Origin: Kordia algicida OT-1
GTDB taxonomy: Bacteria > Bacteroidota > Bacteroidia > Flavobacteriales > Flavobacteriaceae
Length of the DNA stretch: 64,000 bases
Direction: 5' to 3'
NCBI RefSeq assembly: GCF_000154725.1
Contig: NZ_DS544873.1
Coordinates: forward strand, 2,317,340-2,381,339
The notes below the pieces were generated by a model. That model saw only the letters and a list, made by a program, of their open reading frames with translations, had not been told where the DNA came from and ran no database searches. The translations under genes were made by a program, and so were the position numbers. Of the stretch, positions 49,894 through 58,544 are shown piece by piece (position 1 is the first letter of the stretch; the number at the start of each line of letters is the position of its first letter).

Positions 49894-50232
49894 GTCGTAA
49901 TTTTGGTTAGGTGGTCATGTAGTAGATGAACAATTCATCTTTCGGTTGCGTCGCATTATAAGATTTAACAGTTTATAATACAATCTGTTAAATCCTCTGC
50001 TTTCATTATAAAAACAATTTAAAAGTTGAAATTCCCCTATCCGATTTCAAAAAAACGGAATTCGCATTGTTGTGCCTGTATTTAGAATTCTGTTAATACT
50101 TTGTTACACATTGTTTATTGTGCTTTTTATTTCATCATTTTTACCGTATATTCGATCTAAATCAAGCGTAGTATTTACCTTAATATTTCGTATTTCACAC
50201 TTTTATTGTAAAGAAAATATTCCATCACATAT
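49894..50232. other. Divergent intergenic region with two hairpins
   Basis: No gene is seen. Two perfect inverted repeats lie close to the start of the minus-strand lipoprotein gene: AGATGAA-CAA-TTCATCT (49924-49940) and GATTTAACAG with CTGTTAAATC (49962-49994). The rest has no recognisable element. Confidence 0.55.
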
Positions 50233-50568
50233 ATGAAAACCATCATTACTTTTGATGCTCTTGAAGAAGCACTAAAACCAAAATTTGAAAAAGTTTTCAA
50301 CATGCGTGTTCCCTATGAAAACGCGGTTTACCAGAGTAATGAAGAAGTAGAACGTGAGTATTTTAAAACAGGTGGCATATTTTATGTGAAGTATCGTATA
50401 TATTACACCGTTGAAGGTAAAGAATACTTGACCGATCGGATTATTTTGTTTTTTCATAAAAACGGAGAATTGGCATATTGCTTTTTCTACGATAATTTTG
50501 TGGTGGAGCAATATCATAAGTTCGATCAAGACGGAGACAAAACCATTGAAGCAATTAAAAAAAAGTAG
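50233..50568 (+). CDS. Small cytoplasmic protein of unknown function
   Basis: The 111-residue protein has no signal peptide or membrane segment. It has an alternation of a helix (ITFDALEEALKPKFEKVF) and several strands with many aromatic residues (GIFYVKYRIYYTVEG), ending in a Lys-rich helix. I do not recognise the family. It starts the plus-strand run of closely packed genes, with the GH3 gene only 3 bp downstream, so it is probably part of that operon. Confidence 0.7.
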   Translation: MKTIITFDALEEALKPKFEKVFNMRVPYENAVYQSNEEVEREYFKTGGIFYVKYRIYYTVEGKEYLTDRIILFFHKNGELAYCFFYDNFVVEQYHKFDQDGDKTIEAIKKK

Positions 50569-50571
50569 TAC

Positions 50572-51672
50572 ATGAAATTGAAAATAGGAATTATTGCCAT
50601 TACCTTACTTTTTGTTTGGAACACAGGATTTTCGCAAACGAAAAAAACAGACAGTCTAGATATCAAGATTGGGCAAATGCTGATGTTAGGTATTGGAAAA
50701 GATACCGAAATACGATCTGATAATAAGATTTTGGCGGATATTAAAGCACAAAAACTCGGTGGTGTTTTGATTTATGAAAAGAATATTACCAAATTAAATT
50801 CCGTTGAAAATTTAAAAAGATTAATTTCCAAACTGAAAAAGCATGCAAAATTGCCATTGTTGGTCAGTATTGATGAAGAAGGTGGAAAAGTAAATCGATT
50901 GAAACAGAAATACGGTTTTCCAAAAACGGTTTCGGCAAAATATTTAGGCGAAGTAAATGATATTGACTCCACAAAATATTACAGCGATATTATTGCGCAC
51001 AATTTATTACAACTAGGAATTAATGTGAATTATGCACCTGTGTTGGATGTTCATAATGACAATAATCCGCCAATTGGAAAAAATCATCGTGCATTTTCTA
51101 AAAATCCACAAGATATCATCAATCATGCACGACAAGTTGTATTGAGTCATCGCTATTTTAATGTAAAAACCGTTGTAAAGCATTTTCCTGGACATGGAAA
51201 TTCGCGCCAAGATTCACATTATAATGTAACTGACGTGAGCAAATATTGGCAACAGCAAGAAGTGTTTCCATATATCAAATTGTTATACGAAGGAAATGTA
51301 GATGCAATTATGACCGCACATATTGTCAATGAAAAGTTAGACGATTCTAAATTGCCAGCAACACTTTCTAAAAAGATTATGACCGACTATTTACGTGGCG
51401 ATCTTGGTTTTGATGGCGTCATTTTTTCTGATGATATGCAAATGAAAGCCATTGCCGATCAATTTGGTTTTGAAAAATCGATTCAAATGGCAATTCATGC
51501 AGGTGTTGATGTGTTGATGTTTTCCAACCATATTCCGATGAAAGGTCGCGATATGATTTTACCACAAGACATTATCGATATCGTTAAAAAGATGATTGCA
51601 GATGGCGAAATTTCAGAAAAACGCATTGACGAATCCTATCAGCGTATTTTAAAATTCAAGAAAGGCTTATAA
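50572..51672 (+). CDS. Glycoside hydrolase family 3 protein, NagZ-like
   Basis: The 366-residue protein has a signal peptide (MKLKIGIIAITLLFVWNTGFSQ) and one GH3 barrel. It shows KHFPGHGNSRQDSHYNVTDV (the NagZ-type loop with the His of the Asp-His dyad) and VIFSDDMQMKAIADQFG with the likely nucleophile Asp. NagZ removes GlcNAc from peptidoglycan fragments in the cytoplasm; here the signal peptide implies a periplasmic or surface enzyme cutting a beta-GlcNAc-type linkage. It is 7 bp upstream of the nucleotide-sugar epimerase gene, which ties a glycan-cutting activity to the sugar genes of the cluster. Confidence 0.9.
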   Translation: MKLKIGIIAITLLFVWNTGFSQTKKTDSLDIKIGQMLMLGIGKDTEIRSDNKILADIKAQKLGGVLIYEKNITKLNSVENLKRLISKLKKHAKLPLLVSIDEEGGKVNRLKQKYGFPKTVSAKYLGEVNDIDSTKYYSDIIAHNLLQLGINVNYAPVLDVHNDNNPPIGKNHRAFSKNPQDIINHARQVVLSHRYFNVKTVVKHFPGHGNSRQDSHYNVTDVSKYWQQQEVFPYIKLLYEGNVDAIMTAHIVNEKLDDSKLPATLSKKIMTDYLRGDLGFDGVIFSDDMQMKAIADQFGFEKSIQMAIHAGVDVLMFSNHIPMKGRDMILPQDIIDIVKKMIADGEISEKRIDESYQRILKFKKGL

Positions 51673-51679
51673 TTCACAG

Positions 51680-52630
51680 ATGGAAAAAATTTTAATCACA
51701 GGTGGCACAGGTTTTCTTGGTCGTGCGTTGGCGCGAAAGTTCAAAGAACACTATCATGTCGTACTTTGTGGTCGAAATAATTACCTCAATGAACGCGTTC
51801 GGAAAGTGATTGGTTGTGAAGTTATTCCAATGGATATTACCAATATGGACGCCGTTCGTGAAACATTTTCATTGACAAAACCTGACATCATCATTCACGC
51901 GGCAGCGACAAAATATGTGCATCTTGCTGAAAAGTTTCCCAACGAATGTTTGGACATCAACATTAAAGGTTCGCAAAATATAGCGCGTGTAGCAATTGAA
52001 CACCAAGTGGAAACTGTCATCGGAATTTCTACCGACAAAGCAAGTGTAAAAAACAATTCGTTCTATGGATTGTCCAAACGCGTCATGGAAAAGTTATTTT
52101 TGTTAATGAATGATGATTCCAAAACGAAATTTGCCTGTGTTCGCTTCGGAAATATTGCTTGGTCTACAGGTTCGGTGTTTCCTATTTGGCAAAAAATGCT
52201 GAAAGAAAACGACAACCTCATCGAAACGACTGGCGCGCACATGCGACGTTTTATTTTTAGTCTGGATGATGCTGTAAACTTGGTCGAAAACTGTCTAAAT
52301 CATATTGAACAAACGAAAGGAAAAATAGTATGTCCCGAAATGAAAACTGTGTTAATGCAAGATGCGTTAGACTGTTTTATTGAACTCAATGGCGGAAGCT
52401 ATAAAAAGATTCCCGCACGCGCTGGCGAAAGTATTGATGAGGTCATGATTGATCCGTATGAAGTTTCACAAACGACTACTATTGACTTGAATGGCGAACG
52501 CTTCTACTTAATTCACAATCATTCTGTGAAACATCCAATTGCACATTCGGTAGCAACCGACAATCAAGAACACTTGACAAAAGACGCATTGAAACGATTA
52601 TTAACTTTTGAAACTGACCATATTTTTTGA
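51680..52630 (+). CDS. NAD-dependent nucleotide-sugar epimerase/dehydratase (extended SDR)
   Basis: The 316-residue protein begins MEKILITGGTGFLGRALARK (Rossmann GGTGFLG). It continues with PDIIIHAAATKYVHLAEKFP, then ISTDKASVKNNSFYGLSKRV, whose STDKA and YGLSK (Tyr-x3-Lys) motifs are those of the CapD/PseB/FnlA group acting on UDP-GlcNAc. RFGNIAWSTGSVFPIWQKML is also group-typical. It could be a 4,6-dehydratase or epimerase making a modified sugar nucleotide. The gene overlaps the nucleotidyltransferase by four bases (TTGA), so they are translationally coupled. Confidence 0.88.
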   Translation: MEKILITGGTGFLGRALARKFKEHYHVVLCGRNNYLNERVRKVIGCEVIPMDITNMDAVRETFSLTKPDIIIHAAATKYVHLAEKFPNECLDINIKGSQNIARVAIEHQVETVIGISTDKASVKNNSFYGLSKRVMEKLFLLMNDDSKTKFACVRFGNIAWSTGSVFPIWQKMLKENDNLIETTGAHMRRFIFSLDDAVNLVENCLNHIEQTKGKIVCPEMKTVLMQDALDCFIELNGGSYKKIPARAGESIDEVMIDPYEVSQTTTIDLNGERFYLIHNHSVKHPIAHSVATDNQEHLTKDALKRLLTFETDHIF

Positions 52631-53304
52631 TAAAACATGCATTGATATTGGCTGCAGGACGAGGATTGCGAATGATGCCTCTAACGAGTCACACCTCAAA
52701 AGCAATGATTCAGTTTAATAATGCCATGTTGATTGCGAATTCGTTGAAACAACTTGTAAAACTCAACTTAGAAACCATCAGCATTACGGTTGGTTACAAA
52801 GGTGCTGAACTCGCGGAATACGCTATAAAAGAAGGCGTTCACAATGTATTCAATACCAACGGCAAAGGAAATTCTTGGTGGATTTACCATACCTTACTCA
52901 AACAATTAGACGAACCTGTGTTGGTTTTGACGTGTGATAATATTGTAGAAATTGATCTCGAATGGATCTCACAACAATACCAACAATTCAATGAACCGAC
53001 GTGCATGTTGATTCCAGTAAAACCAGTGAAAGGAATTGAAGGCGATTTCATTCAACATCAAAATCATAAAATCACAACATTAAGTAGAACAGAAACGACT
53101 TCTATTTACGGTTCGGGCATTCAAATTCTCAATCCGAAAAAAATAAACGGAATGACAGAAGCTGTAGAAAATTTTTATGACGTTTGGCAACAATTGATGT
53201 CGAAAGAATTGCTCGTTGCTTCGGAAACCTATACAAAAACATGGTATTCTGTCAATACGGAAGCACAATTACAGATGGCTGAAAAATTATATACAAATCG
53301 ATAA
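52627..53304 (+). CDS. Sugar-phosphate or choline-phosphate-type nucleotidyltransferase
   Basis: The 225-residue protein begins at TTG 52627, overlapping the previous stop. That start gives MIKHALILAAGRGLRMMPLT, exactly the N-terminal nucleotide loop of the family (LAAGxGxRmxPLT-x-PK). It continues TSKAMIQFNNAM, GNSWWIYHTLLKQL and VLTCDNIVEIDL (metal Asp of the TCDN type). It probably joins a sugar phosphate or small phosphorylated alcohol to a nucleotide, supplying an activated donor. GNSWWIY recalls the LicC/phosphocholine group more than RmlA, but this is only suggestive. Confidence 0.85.
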   Translation: MIKHALILAAGRGLRMMPLTSHTSKAMIQFNNAMLIANSLKQLVKLNLETISITVGYKGAELAEYAIKEGVHNVFNTNGKGNSWWIYHTLLKQLDEPVLVLTCDNIVEIDLEWISQQYQQFNEPTCMLIPVKPVKGIEGDFIQHQNHKITTLSRTETTSIYGSGIQILNPKKINGMTEAVENFYDVWQQLMSKELLVASETYTKTWYSVNTEAQLQMAEKLYTNR

Positions 53305-53313
53305 AATGTAACT

Positions 53314-53445
53314 ATTGATTTGACCAAAAACAGAAAATAGAAACTGACAAATGAAATATTCTTTTTGCAAGGTTATTGAAAATAAAAATGGGCGTTCAGA
53401 ATATTGATTTGACCAAAACAGAAAAATAGAACACATCAAATGAAA
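53314..53445 (+). repeat. 43-bp direct repeat ahead of the acyl carrier protein gene
   Basis: ATTGATTTGACCAAAA...AAATGAAA occurs at 53314-53356 and again at 53403-53445, the second copy ending at the ATG of the carrier-protein gene. The first copy's ATG (53351) opens an 18-codon frame (MKYSFCKVIENKNGRSEY) that stops inside the second copy. Confidence 0.7.
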
Positions 53446-53679
53446 GAAAAACTAGCAAGCATTCTCACCGAGATTTTGGACGAAACTATTACGCCAAATG
53501 ATATTAAAGAAGACACCAATTTGACAACCGATTTAGGAATGACTTCGTTAAATATGATGTATTTTATTCTGGAAATTGAAAATGTGTTTGGCGTGGAAGT
53601 CGATTTGGAAGAAGTCGATTTAGAAACTTTTTTCGTCTACAAAACCGTAAAAGCTTATATTGAAAAAGAGCTTGAATAA
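53440..53679 (+). CDS. Stand-alone acyl carrier protein
   Basis: The 79-residue acidic protein is an acyl (or peptidyl) carrier protein. The phosphopantetheine site is Ser36 in DLGMTSLNMM, aligned with the usual DSL motif (Thr-Ser replaces Asp-Ser). Helix III carries EVDLEEVDLETFFVYKTVKA. It is not the housekeeping AcpP, which would be with fabF and has a conserved LGADSLD. The product of an adenylating enzyme is expected to be loaded on it, and an ANL enzyme of the cluster lies at 58897. The downstream gene follows after 3 bp. Confidence 0.92.
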   Translation: MKEKLASILTEILDETITPNDIKEDTNLTTDLGMTSLNMMYFILEIENVFGVEVDLEEVDLETFFVYKTVKAYIEKELE

Positions 53680-53682
53680 CGC

Positions 53683-54786
53683 ATGAATTCTACCAAATCA
53701 CATACCATCAACATACTTACTTCCGTTATTGGATACGGAATTTACTTTCCTGCGTTGATCGTGTATGAGCAATTGAAAGCGCTACATTACAATGTGAATA
53801 TCTACATCATTGAACGTTATTTTGACGAAAAGGCAACTTCCGAATTTGAACTTACCAAAACAGCTTTTCAAAAAGATGTGCGTTTGGTGCAAATTGCGTC
53901 ACGAATTCCTGTAAAATACACCAAAAAACTAAGCGACGAGAAAACAGAACGATTGTTCCAAAACTGGTCTAACAACAACACTACGCATTTTTTATGCTTT
54001 TCTGGTTTGTGGTTGGAAACCTTGCAAGATTATAAAAAGCAACAACCAAATTGCGTGATTGATATCTGTCGTGTAGATTCGGCAGTTTCTTCCACTTGGG
54101 AAGCCTTGTTGCGACATAAAAACCTAATTACCAACGATGTTTCTTTTTTTGATGCGAAAGCAACTAAAATTAATTATGTGTTGAATATTCCTGAAATCAA
54201 GCCACTTCCCTATTCCGAACGTTCTCAAAACGTTACAATTCACGGTGGCGGTTGGGATTTGGGCGATTTTACTTCGAAAACGGAACAATTTACCAAAGAC
54301 TTCCATGTGAACCTAATTGTGAATGGTTTGCAGGAACTTTCAGCTAAAAATATCACATTGTTTGCCAATCAACCGAATTGGAATCCGTTGTATGAAAATG
54401 GTTTTCCTCCTTTCGGGAGAATGGACTCAACTTCAAAACTAGCTTTAGAAAACTACGAAAAGCATCCTGGAATTTTGACCGTTTTAGCCAAAAGTAAAGC
54501 GATTGTCAGCAAACCCGGCGGCATGACGTTGATGGATTCTTTGATTACGGAAACGCCGTTATTGTTTTTAAAATCCGTTGGAAAGAACGAAAATAGCAAT
54601 CAGCAACTTTGGGAAAATTTACAACTCGGAATTTCCTTAGAAGCTTGGCAACAAAGCAAAGATAAAACAGCACTTTTACAAGAAATGCAATCGCGAATTC
54701 TTGCTGTAAAAACAGAAACACCTTGTTTCATACAAACGTATACAAATTTAGTCGCTAACTCATCTATATATGCAACCAAAAAGTAA
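53683..54786 (+). CDS. GT-B fold glycosyltransferase-like protein
   Basis: The 367-residue protein starts with a strand-helix pattern (INILTSVIGYGIYFPALIVY) as at the N-terminus of GT-B enzymes. A C-terminal donor-site-like motif reads AIVSKPGGMTLMDSLITETP, close to the 'KPGG-T-EA' loop of MurG and MGDG-synthase-like transferases (GT28 type). No signal peptide or membrane span is seen. It probably transfers a sugar from a nucleotide donor, perhaps one made by the two preceding sugar-nucleotide genes, to an unknown acceptor. The coding region overlaps the radical SAM gene by 17 bp, a sign of coupled expression. Confidence 0.7.
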   Translation: MNSTKSHTINILTSVIGYGIYFPALIVYEQLKALHYNVNIYIIERYFDEKATSEFELTKTAFQKDVRLVQIASRIPVKYTKKLSDEKTERLFQNWSNNNTTHFLCFSGLWLETLQDYKKQQPNCVIDICRVDSAVSSTWEALLRHKNLITNDVSFFDAKATKINYVLNIPEIKPLPYSERSQNVTIHGGGWDLGDFTSKTEQFTKDFHVNLIVNGLQELSAKNITLFANQPNWNPLYENGFPPFGRMDSTSKLALENYEKHPGILTVLAKSKAIVSKPGGMTLMDSLITETPLLFLKSVGKNENSNQQLWENLQLGISLEAWQQSKDKTALLQEMQSRILAVKTETPCFIQTYTNLVANSSIYATKK

Positions 54787-55945
54787 TAAACCGTACAAAA
54801 AAGAAGCGTTGCAACGCTTTAAAGAAAAGATCGATTTTACGCGAAAATGCTATACGGAACGCATGAAAGATCCAACGTATGCGACAAAAGTTCCGCAAGA
54901 AATCGGTTTAAAGTTAACGAATCGTTGCGATTTGCGTTGTACACATTGTTTTCAATGGAATGATATTGGATTTCATAGAGAATTAGACAAAAAAGAAGTG
55001 AAAGTGCAAGGTGATTTGGATATTGGTATTGTCAAAAAATTGTTGGAACAAACCCGCGAGCAAAAGTCACATATTTATTTGTGGGGCGGCGAACCAATGA
55101 TTTACGCCTATTGGAACGAATTGGTGGAATTGTTAGCAAACGATCAGCGAGATACGGTAGTTTGTACAAATGGTTTGTCGATCAAACGGAAGATAGATTC
55201 TTTGGTGAAAATCTCGGAAAAACTAACGACTTTGGTAAGTGTGGAAGGTTTGGAAGCTCAGCATGACAAGTTACGCGGAAAAGGAACGTTTCAAAAAATC
55301 ATGAGTAATCTCGATCATTTAATTTCGTTACAACAACAGGGAATTTACAAAGGTCATATTTCGATTGCGGCGGTTTTTAGCGAAGATTTGATTCCGCATT
55401 TGTACGAATGTTGTGAATATTTTGAATCGAAAGGAATTGATACCTTGTATTTTAATTTCCCTTGGTATATTCCTGAAGACGAAGCGGAAAAGATGACTAA
55501 TTTTTATAATGATAATTTTACTTGGTTGGAAAGACCGCGCATTCGCAAGCGTACTTGGGAATCGTTTGACTTTCATATTGATATGAAATTGTATGATGAT
55601 TTGTTGGCGCAGATTCGCCGTATTTTGGAAAAAACTTGGAACATTCGCATTCGTTTTCAACCTGATTTGGAGTTGCATGAAATGGAAGCATATCTCAAAG
55701 GGAAATCGGAAGCACCATCGTGTAAAGCGACGTGTTTGGGAATTTCCAATCGTATGGACGTGATGCCTTCTGGAAATGTGGTTTCCTGTAAAAAGTTTAC
55801 CGAATTTAAGATGGGAAATTTATATGAAAACGACATGAACGAAGTTTGGCATGGCGACACGTTTACCAAATTCCGCGAAACACATAATAACGAATTGATG
55901 CCGATTTGTTCGAAGTGTGAGATTTTGTTTTCTAATGGGATGTGA
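54770..55945 (+). CDS. Radical SAM/SPASM enzyme
   Basis: The 391-residue protein holds the radical SAM cluster ligands in KLTNRCDLRCTHCFQ (Cys53, Cys57, Cys60), the GGEP motif (LWGGEPM), and a SPASM-type C-terminal part with many cysteines: SCKATCLGISNRMDV ... PSGNVVSCKKFTEFKMGNLY ... MPICSKCEILF. Such enzymes modify peptides, sugars or small carrier-bound groups using SAM and auxiliary iron-sulfur clusters. It overlaps the glycosyltransferase-like gene and ends the first half of the cluster. No precursor peptide gene is evident next to it, so a non-peptide or carrier-bound substrate is an open possibility. Confidence 0.92.
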   Translation: MQPKSNKPYKKEALQRFKEKIDFTRKCYTERMKDPTYATKVPQEIGLKLTNRCDLRCTHCFQWNDIGFHRELDKKEVKVQGDLDIGIVKKLLEQTREQKSHIYLWGGEPMIYAYWNELVELLANDQRDTVVCTNGLSIKRKIDSLVKISEKLTTLVSVEGLEAQHDKLRGKGTFQKIMSNLDHLISLQQQGIYKGHISIAAVFSEDLIPHLYECCEYFESKGIDTLYFNFPWYIPEDEAEKMTNFYNDNFTWLERPRIRKRTWESFDFHIDMKLYDDLLAQIRRILEKTWNIRIRFQPDLELHEMEAYLKGKSEAPSCKATCLGISNRMDVMPSGNVVSCKKFTEFKMGNLYENDMNEVWHGDTFTKFRETHNNELMPICSKCEILFSNGM

Positions 55946-56108
55946 TCTTGACTGTGTTTGATTAATTGGGTTTTGGGTTTTGGGTTTTCTTAGGAAAATT
56001 TTAAAAAAACATTTATATTAGGATTAAAAATCAGTTGGGTTTATAAAATTATTGAGTTGTGTGATGGTTATTATTATTCTCCGCATTTTTTTATTTCAAT
56101 TTTTATTC

Positions 56109-56116
56109 TAAATTTG
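56109..56116 (+). promoter_or_regulatory. Putative -7 box of the methyltransferase gene
   Basis: TAAATTTG matches TAnnTTTG exactly, 25 bp before the ATG at 56142. It would be a natural site for self-control by the N-terminal helix-turn-helix of the encoded protein. Confidence 0.45.
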
Positions 56117-56141
56117 TAACCAATGTATAAGGTTGTGTAAT

Positions 56142-57383
56142 ATGGTTACAAAAGATTATTATTCGCTTTCTGAAGCAGCTAAAATTTTAGGTAAAAGTAA
56201 AGAAACTTTACGAAGATGGGATAGAGATGGTAAATTAGAGGCTGTTCGCGAACCAATAAGTAATTATCGAGTTTATAAAAAAACTCAATTAGAAATGTTT
56301 TCAGATTTATTATCTAATGATACAGAAGATAAAGTTGATAATTCCGTAATTCCATTAAAAGATTATCGTGTTTTAGAGTTGTTTGCAGGTGCAGGTGGTT
56401 TAGCCATAGGTTTGGAAAAAGCAGGAATTAAATGTGTTGCATTAAATGAAATTGACAAATGGGCTTGTCAAACATTAAGAGAGAATAGACCGGATTGGAA
56501 TGTTTTAGAAGGCAATATTAAATCATTTGATTTTAGTAAGTATAAAGACAAAGTTGAAATTGTCACAGGTGGTTTTCCGTGTCAAGCTTTCAGTTATGCA
56601 GGAAAAAGACTTGGGTTAGAAGATGCGAGAGGAACTTTATTTTATGAATTCGCAAGAGTTGTAAAAGAAGTAAGTCCTCCAATTTGTATTGGCGAAAATG
56701 TTAAAGGTTTATTGTCACACGAAAAAGGTCAGACTTTACAAGGTATGATATCTATTCTTGATGAAATAGGCTATAACGTTATGCCTGTTCAAGTCTTGAA
56801 AGCAATTAACTATAAAGTACCTCAAAAAAGAGAAAGATTAATTTTGGTAGGGATAAGAAAAGACATTGACATTAAGTATGATTATCCAAAACCACATAAT
56901 AAAATTTATAATTTATCTGATGCTTTAAAGAAAGGTGAATTATATGATAATAATGTTCCGAAATCTGAAGGCTCAAAATATCCTGACCATAAGAAAGAAG
57001 TTCTAGATTTAGTTCCTCCAAAAGGTTATTGGCGAGATTTACCAGTTGAAATTCAAAAAGAATTTATGGGTAAGAGTTTTTATTTGGGTGGTGGGAAAAC
57101 AGGAATTGCAAGAAGAATTGGTTGGGACGAACCTTGCTTAACTCTTACTTGCAGTCCAGCTCAAAAACAAACAGAAAGATGTCATCCAGATGAAACAAGA
57201 CCTTTTACAGTTAGAGAATATGCAAGAATTCAAACATTTCCAGACGATTGGAAATTTATGGGCTCAATTTCTCAACAATATAAACAGATAGGAAATGCTG
57301 TTCCTTGTAATTTAGGACAAGAAGTTGGTTATTCGATTGTTAAATTTTTAAATGATTACTATAGTTTGTCAAATCCTAAATAA
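56142..57383 (+). CDS. DNA (cytosine-5-)-methyltransferase with N-terminal helix-turn-helix
   Basis: Starting at ATG 56142 (an in-frame TTG at 56133 adds three residues), the 413-residue enzyme has a MerR/excisionase-type helix-turn-helix (about 1-60: YYSLSEAAKILGKSKETLRR then WDRDG). The C5-methylase motifs follow: I (LELFAGAGGLAIGLEKAG), IV with the catalytic Cys (GGFPCQAFSYAGKR), VI (GENVKGLLS), VIII (QKRERLILVG) and X (QIGNAVPCNL). The partner nuclease is of the Eco47II family, so GGNCC is the likely target. Genes meet tail to tail with a 25-bp overlap. Its AT-rich composition fits acquisition. The helix-turn-helix could let the methylase control its own expression. Confidence 0.93.
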   Translation: MVTKDYYSLSEAAKILGKSKETLRRWDRDGKLEAVREPISNYRVYKKTQLEMFSDLLSNDTEDKVDNSVIPLKDYRVLELFAGAGGLAIGLEKAGIKCVALNEIDKWACQTLRENRPDWNVLEGNIKSFDFSKYKDKVEIVTGGFPCQAFSYAGKRLGLEDARGTLFYEFARVVKEVSPPICIGENVKGLLSHEKGQTLQGMISILDEIGYNVMPVQVLKAINYKVPQKRERLILVGIRKDIDIKYDYPKPHNKIYNLSDALKKGELYDNNVPKSEGSKYPDHKKEVLDLVPPKGYWRDLPVEIQKEFMGKSFYLGGGKTGIARRIGWDEPCLTLTCSPAQKQTERCHPDETRPFTVREYARIQTFPDDWKFMGSISQQYKQIGNAVPCNLGQEVGYSIVKFLNDYYSLSNPK

Positions 57384-58126
57384 TAGTTGTAATTACTAAA
57401 AGTAATTTCGTCAATTATACTTCTGTTTGATTTAGCAATGTCAGCAGTAAATTCTTTCATTGCTGTACTTTCTACATTGTCGCTTTTTTGGTCGTCAGGA
57501 ATGGTTGCCAAAAAGTCGTCAATTGCTTGTGGAAGATTTTGGTATAATTCAAATAACGAATTGTCTTTTCCTGTTATAATTTTGTATAACTGGTCTCCTG
57601 AAATAATAAGTACATTTTTGTCTGTGTATTCTGTTTTTTTATGAGAAAAACACCATTGTTTATTTGTCGATTTTTTGTCCAAAATTCTTGCGAAATAAGC
57701 TTTTGAACCAGGATTTTTATTAATTTCTCCTTTCAGTTTTGTAAATATACTTTTATTGTCTTCTCCTTTTACTGTGTTATGCTTATTTTTTAATTCAATG
57801 AAAACTTTATTATCTTCAGATTTTATGTCAATTCCAGCGGGAACTTTTGAATAACCATGAACGCCGTTTAATATATTCTCATGAAAGTCTCCAATTGCAT
57901 TGACGATTGTTCTATCTACCTGTCTTGATATTTCTTTTTCAATTAAATCTTCATCATTTAAATTATTGAATTTTTTATCAAAAAGCATTTTGAATACATC
58001 AACTTTGTTCTTGTTAAAATCAGTTTTTGTATATGAAGCTTTAGCCTTCAGATATTTAGTATATAATTCGGAAATACAACTTATTAAATGTTCGTCAGAT
58101 ACAAAGTCGACATATTTATTTGGCAT
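57359..58126 (-). CDS. Eco47II-family type II restriction endonuclease
   Basis: The 255-residue protein has the family region LNGVHGYSKVPAGIDIKSED followed by KVFIELKNKHNTVKGEDN, holding the PD-(D/E)xK catalytic residues (Asp of GIDIK, Glu-x-Lys of IELK). Eco47II and Sau96I relatives cut GGNCC; the exact site here needs testing. The gene is convergent with the methylase, sharing 25 bp at the 3' ends. The pair lies between two blocks of a biosynthetic cluster, so it was probably inserted there. Promoters are separate: the nuclease is expressed from the 58127-58544 side. Confidence 0.88.
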   Translation of the reverse strand: MPNKYVDFVSDEHLISCISELYTKYLKAKASYTKTDFNKNKVDVFKMLFDKKFNNLNDEDLIEKEISRQVDRTIVNAIGDFHENILNGVHGYSKVPAGIDIKSEDNKVFIELKNKHNTVKGEDNKSIFTKLKGEINKNPGSKAYFARILDKKSTNKQWCFSHKKTEYTDKNVLIISGDQLYKIITGKDNSLFELYQNLPQAIDDFLATIPDDQKSDNVESTAMKEFTADIAKSNRSIIDEITFSNYNYYLGFDKL

Positions 58127-58544
58127 AATCAGTTTTTTTGATTCGATTAACGAATTTATGAATTATTTATTTTTTTGATACAAAAAAGTTTTCTCATATA
58201 CATGCTAATGTATATATACACAAAATTCCGCATATCACACTATACTAATAAATAATAGAAACTAGTTCTAAATCAACTCACCATTATTCTCCATAAATGT
58301 AAAACAAAACCCACACATACACAATGTGGTTTTCCGTAAAGTTATCAAAGAAAAATAATTAGCAAGCCAAAATAACGCAAGCATTGGTGTGTTATTCTTA
58401 GTGACTTTTACAAAACAACATCAAAGTGTTGACTTTCCAATATTTTCCCTACTTTTAAAAAGAAAGCAAAACTAAATGCTTTTATATAATTTTTTAGCAA
58501 GTAGAAAACTTAAAACAAATTAATTAATACAGTCCTAAAAAACA
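58127..58544. other. Divergent intergenic region between nuclease and downstream genes
   Basis: No gene is seen. It holds the promoter of the downstream half of the cluster (58429-58457). Composition is strongly AT-rich, with TATATATACAC near 58211-58221. Confidence 0.5.
58429..58457 (+). promoter_or_regulatory. Putative promoter of the small gene-ANL-monooxygenase unit
   Basis: TTG (58429-58431) and TACTTTTA (58450-58457, 7 of 8 bases of TAnnTTTG) are separated by 18 bases, about 90 bp before the first start codon. Confidence 0.4.

Noticed and set aside
54770-55945. RiPP-type radical SAM with an adjacent precursor peptide
   Set aside because: No GG- or Cys-rich short frame lies beside it; the nearest candidate (62673) is 6.7 kb away on the other strand beyond an IS.
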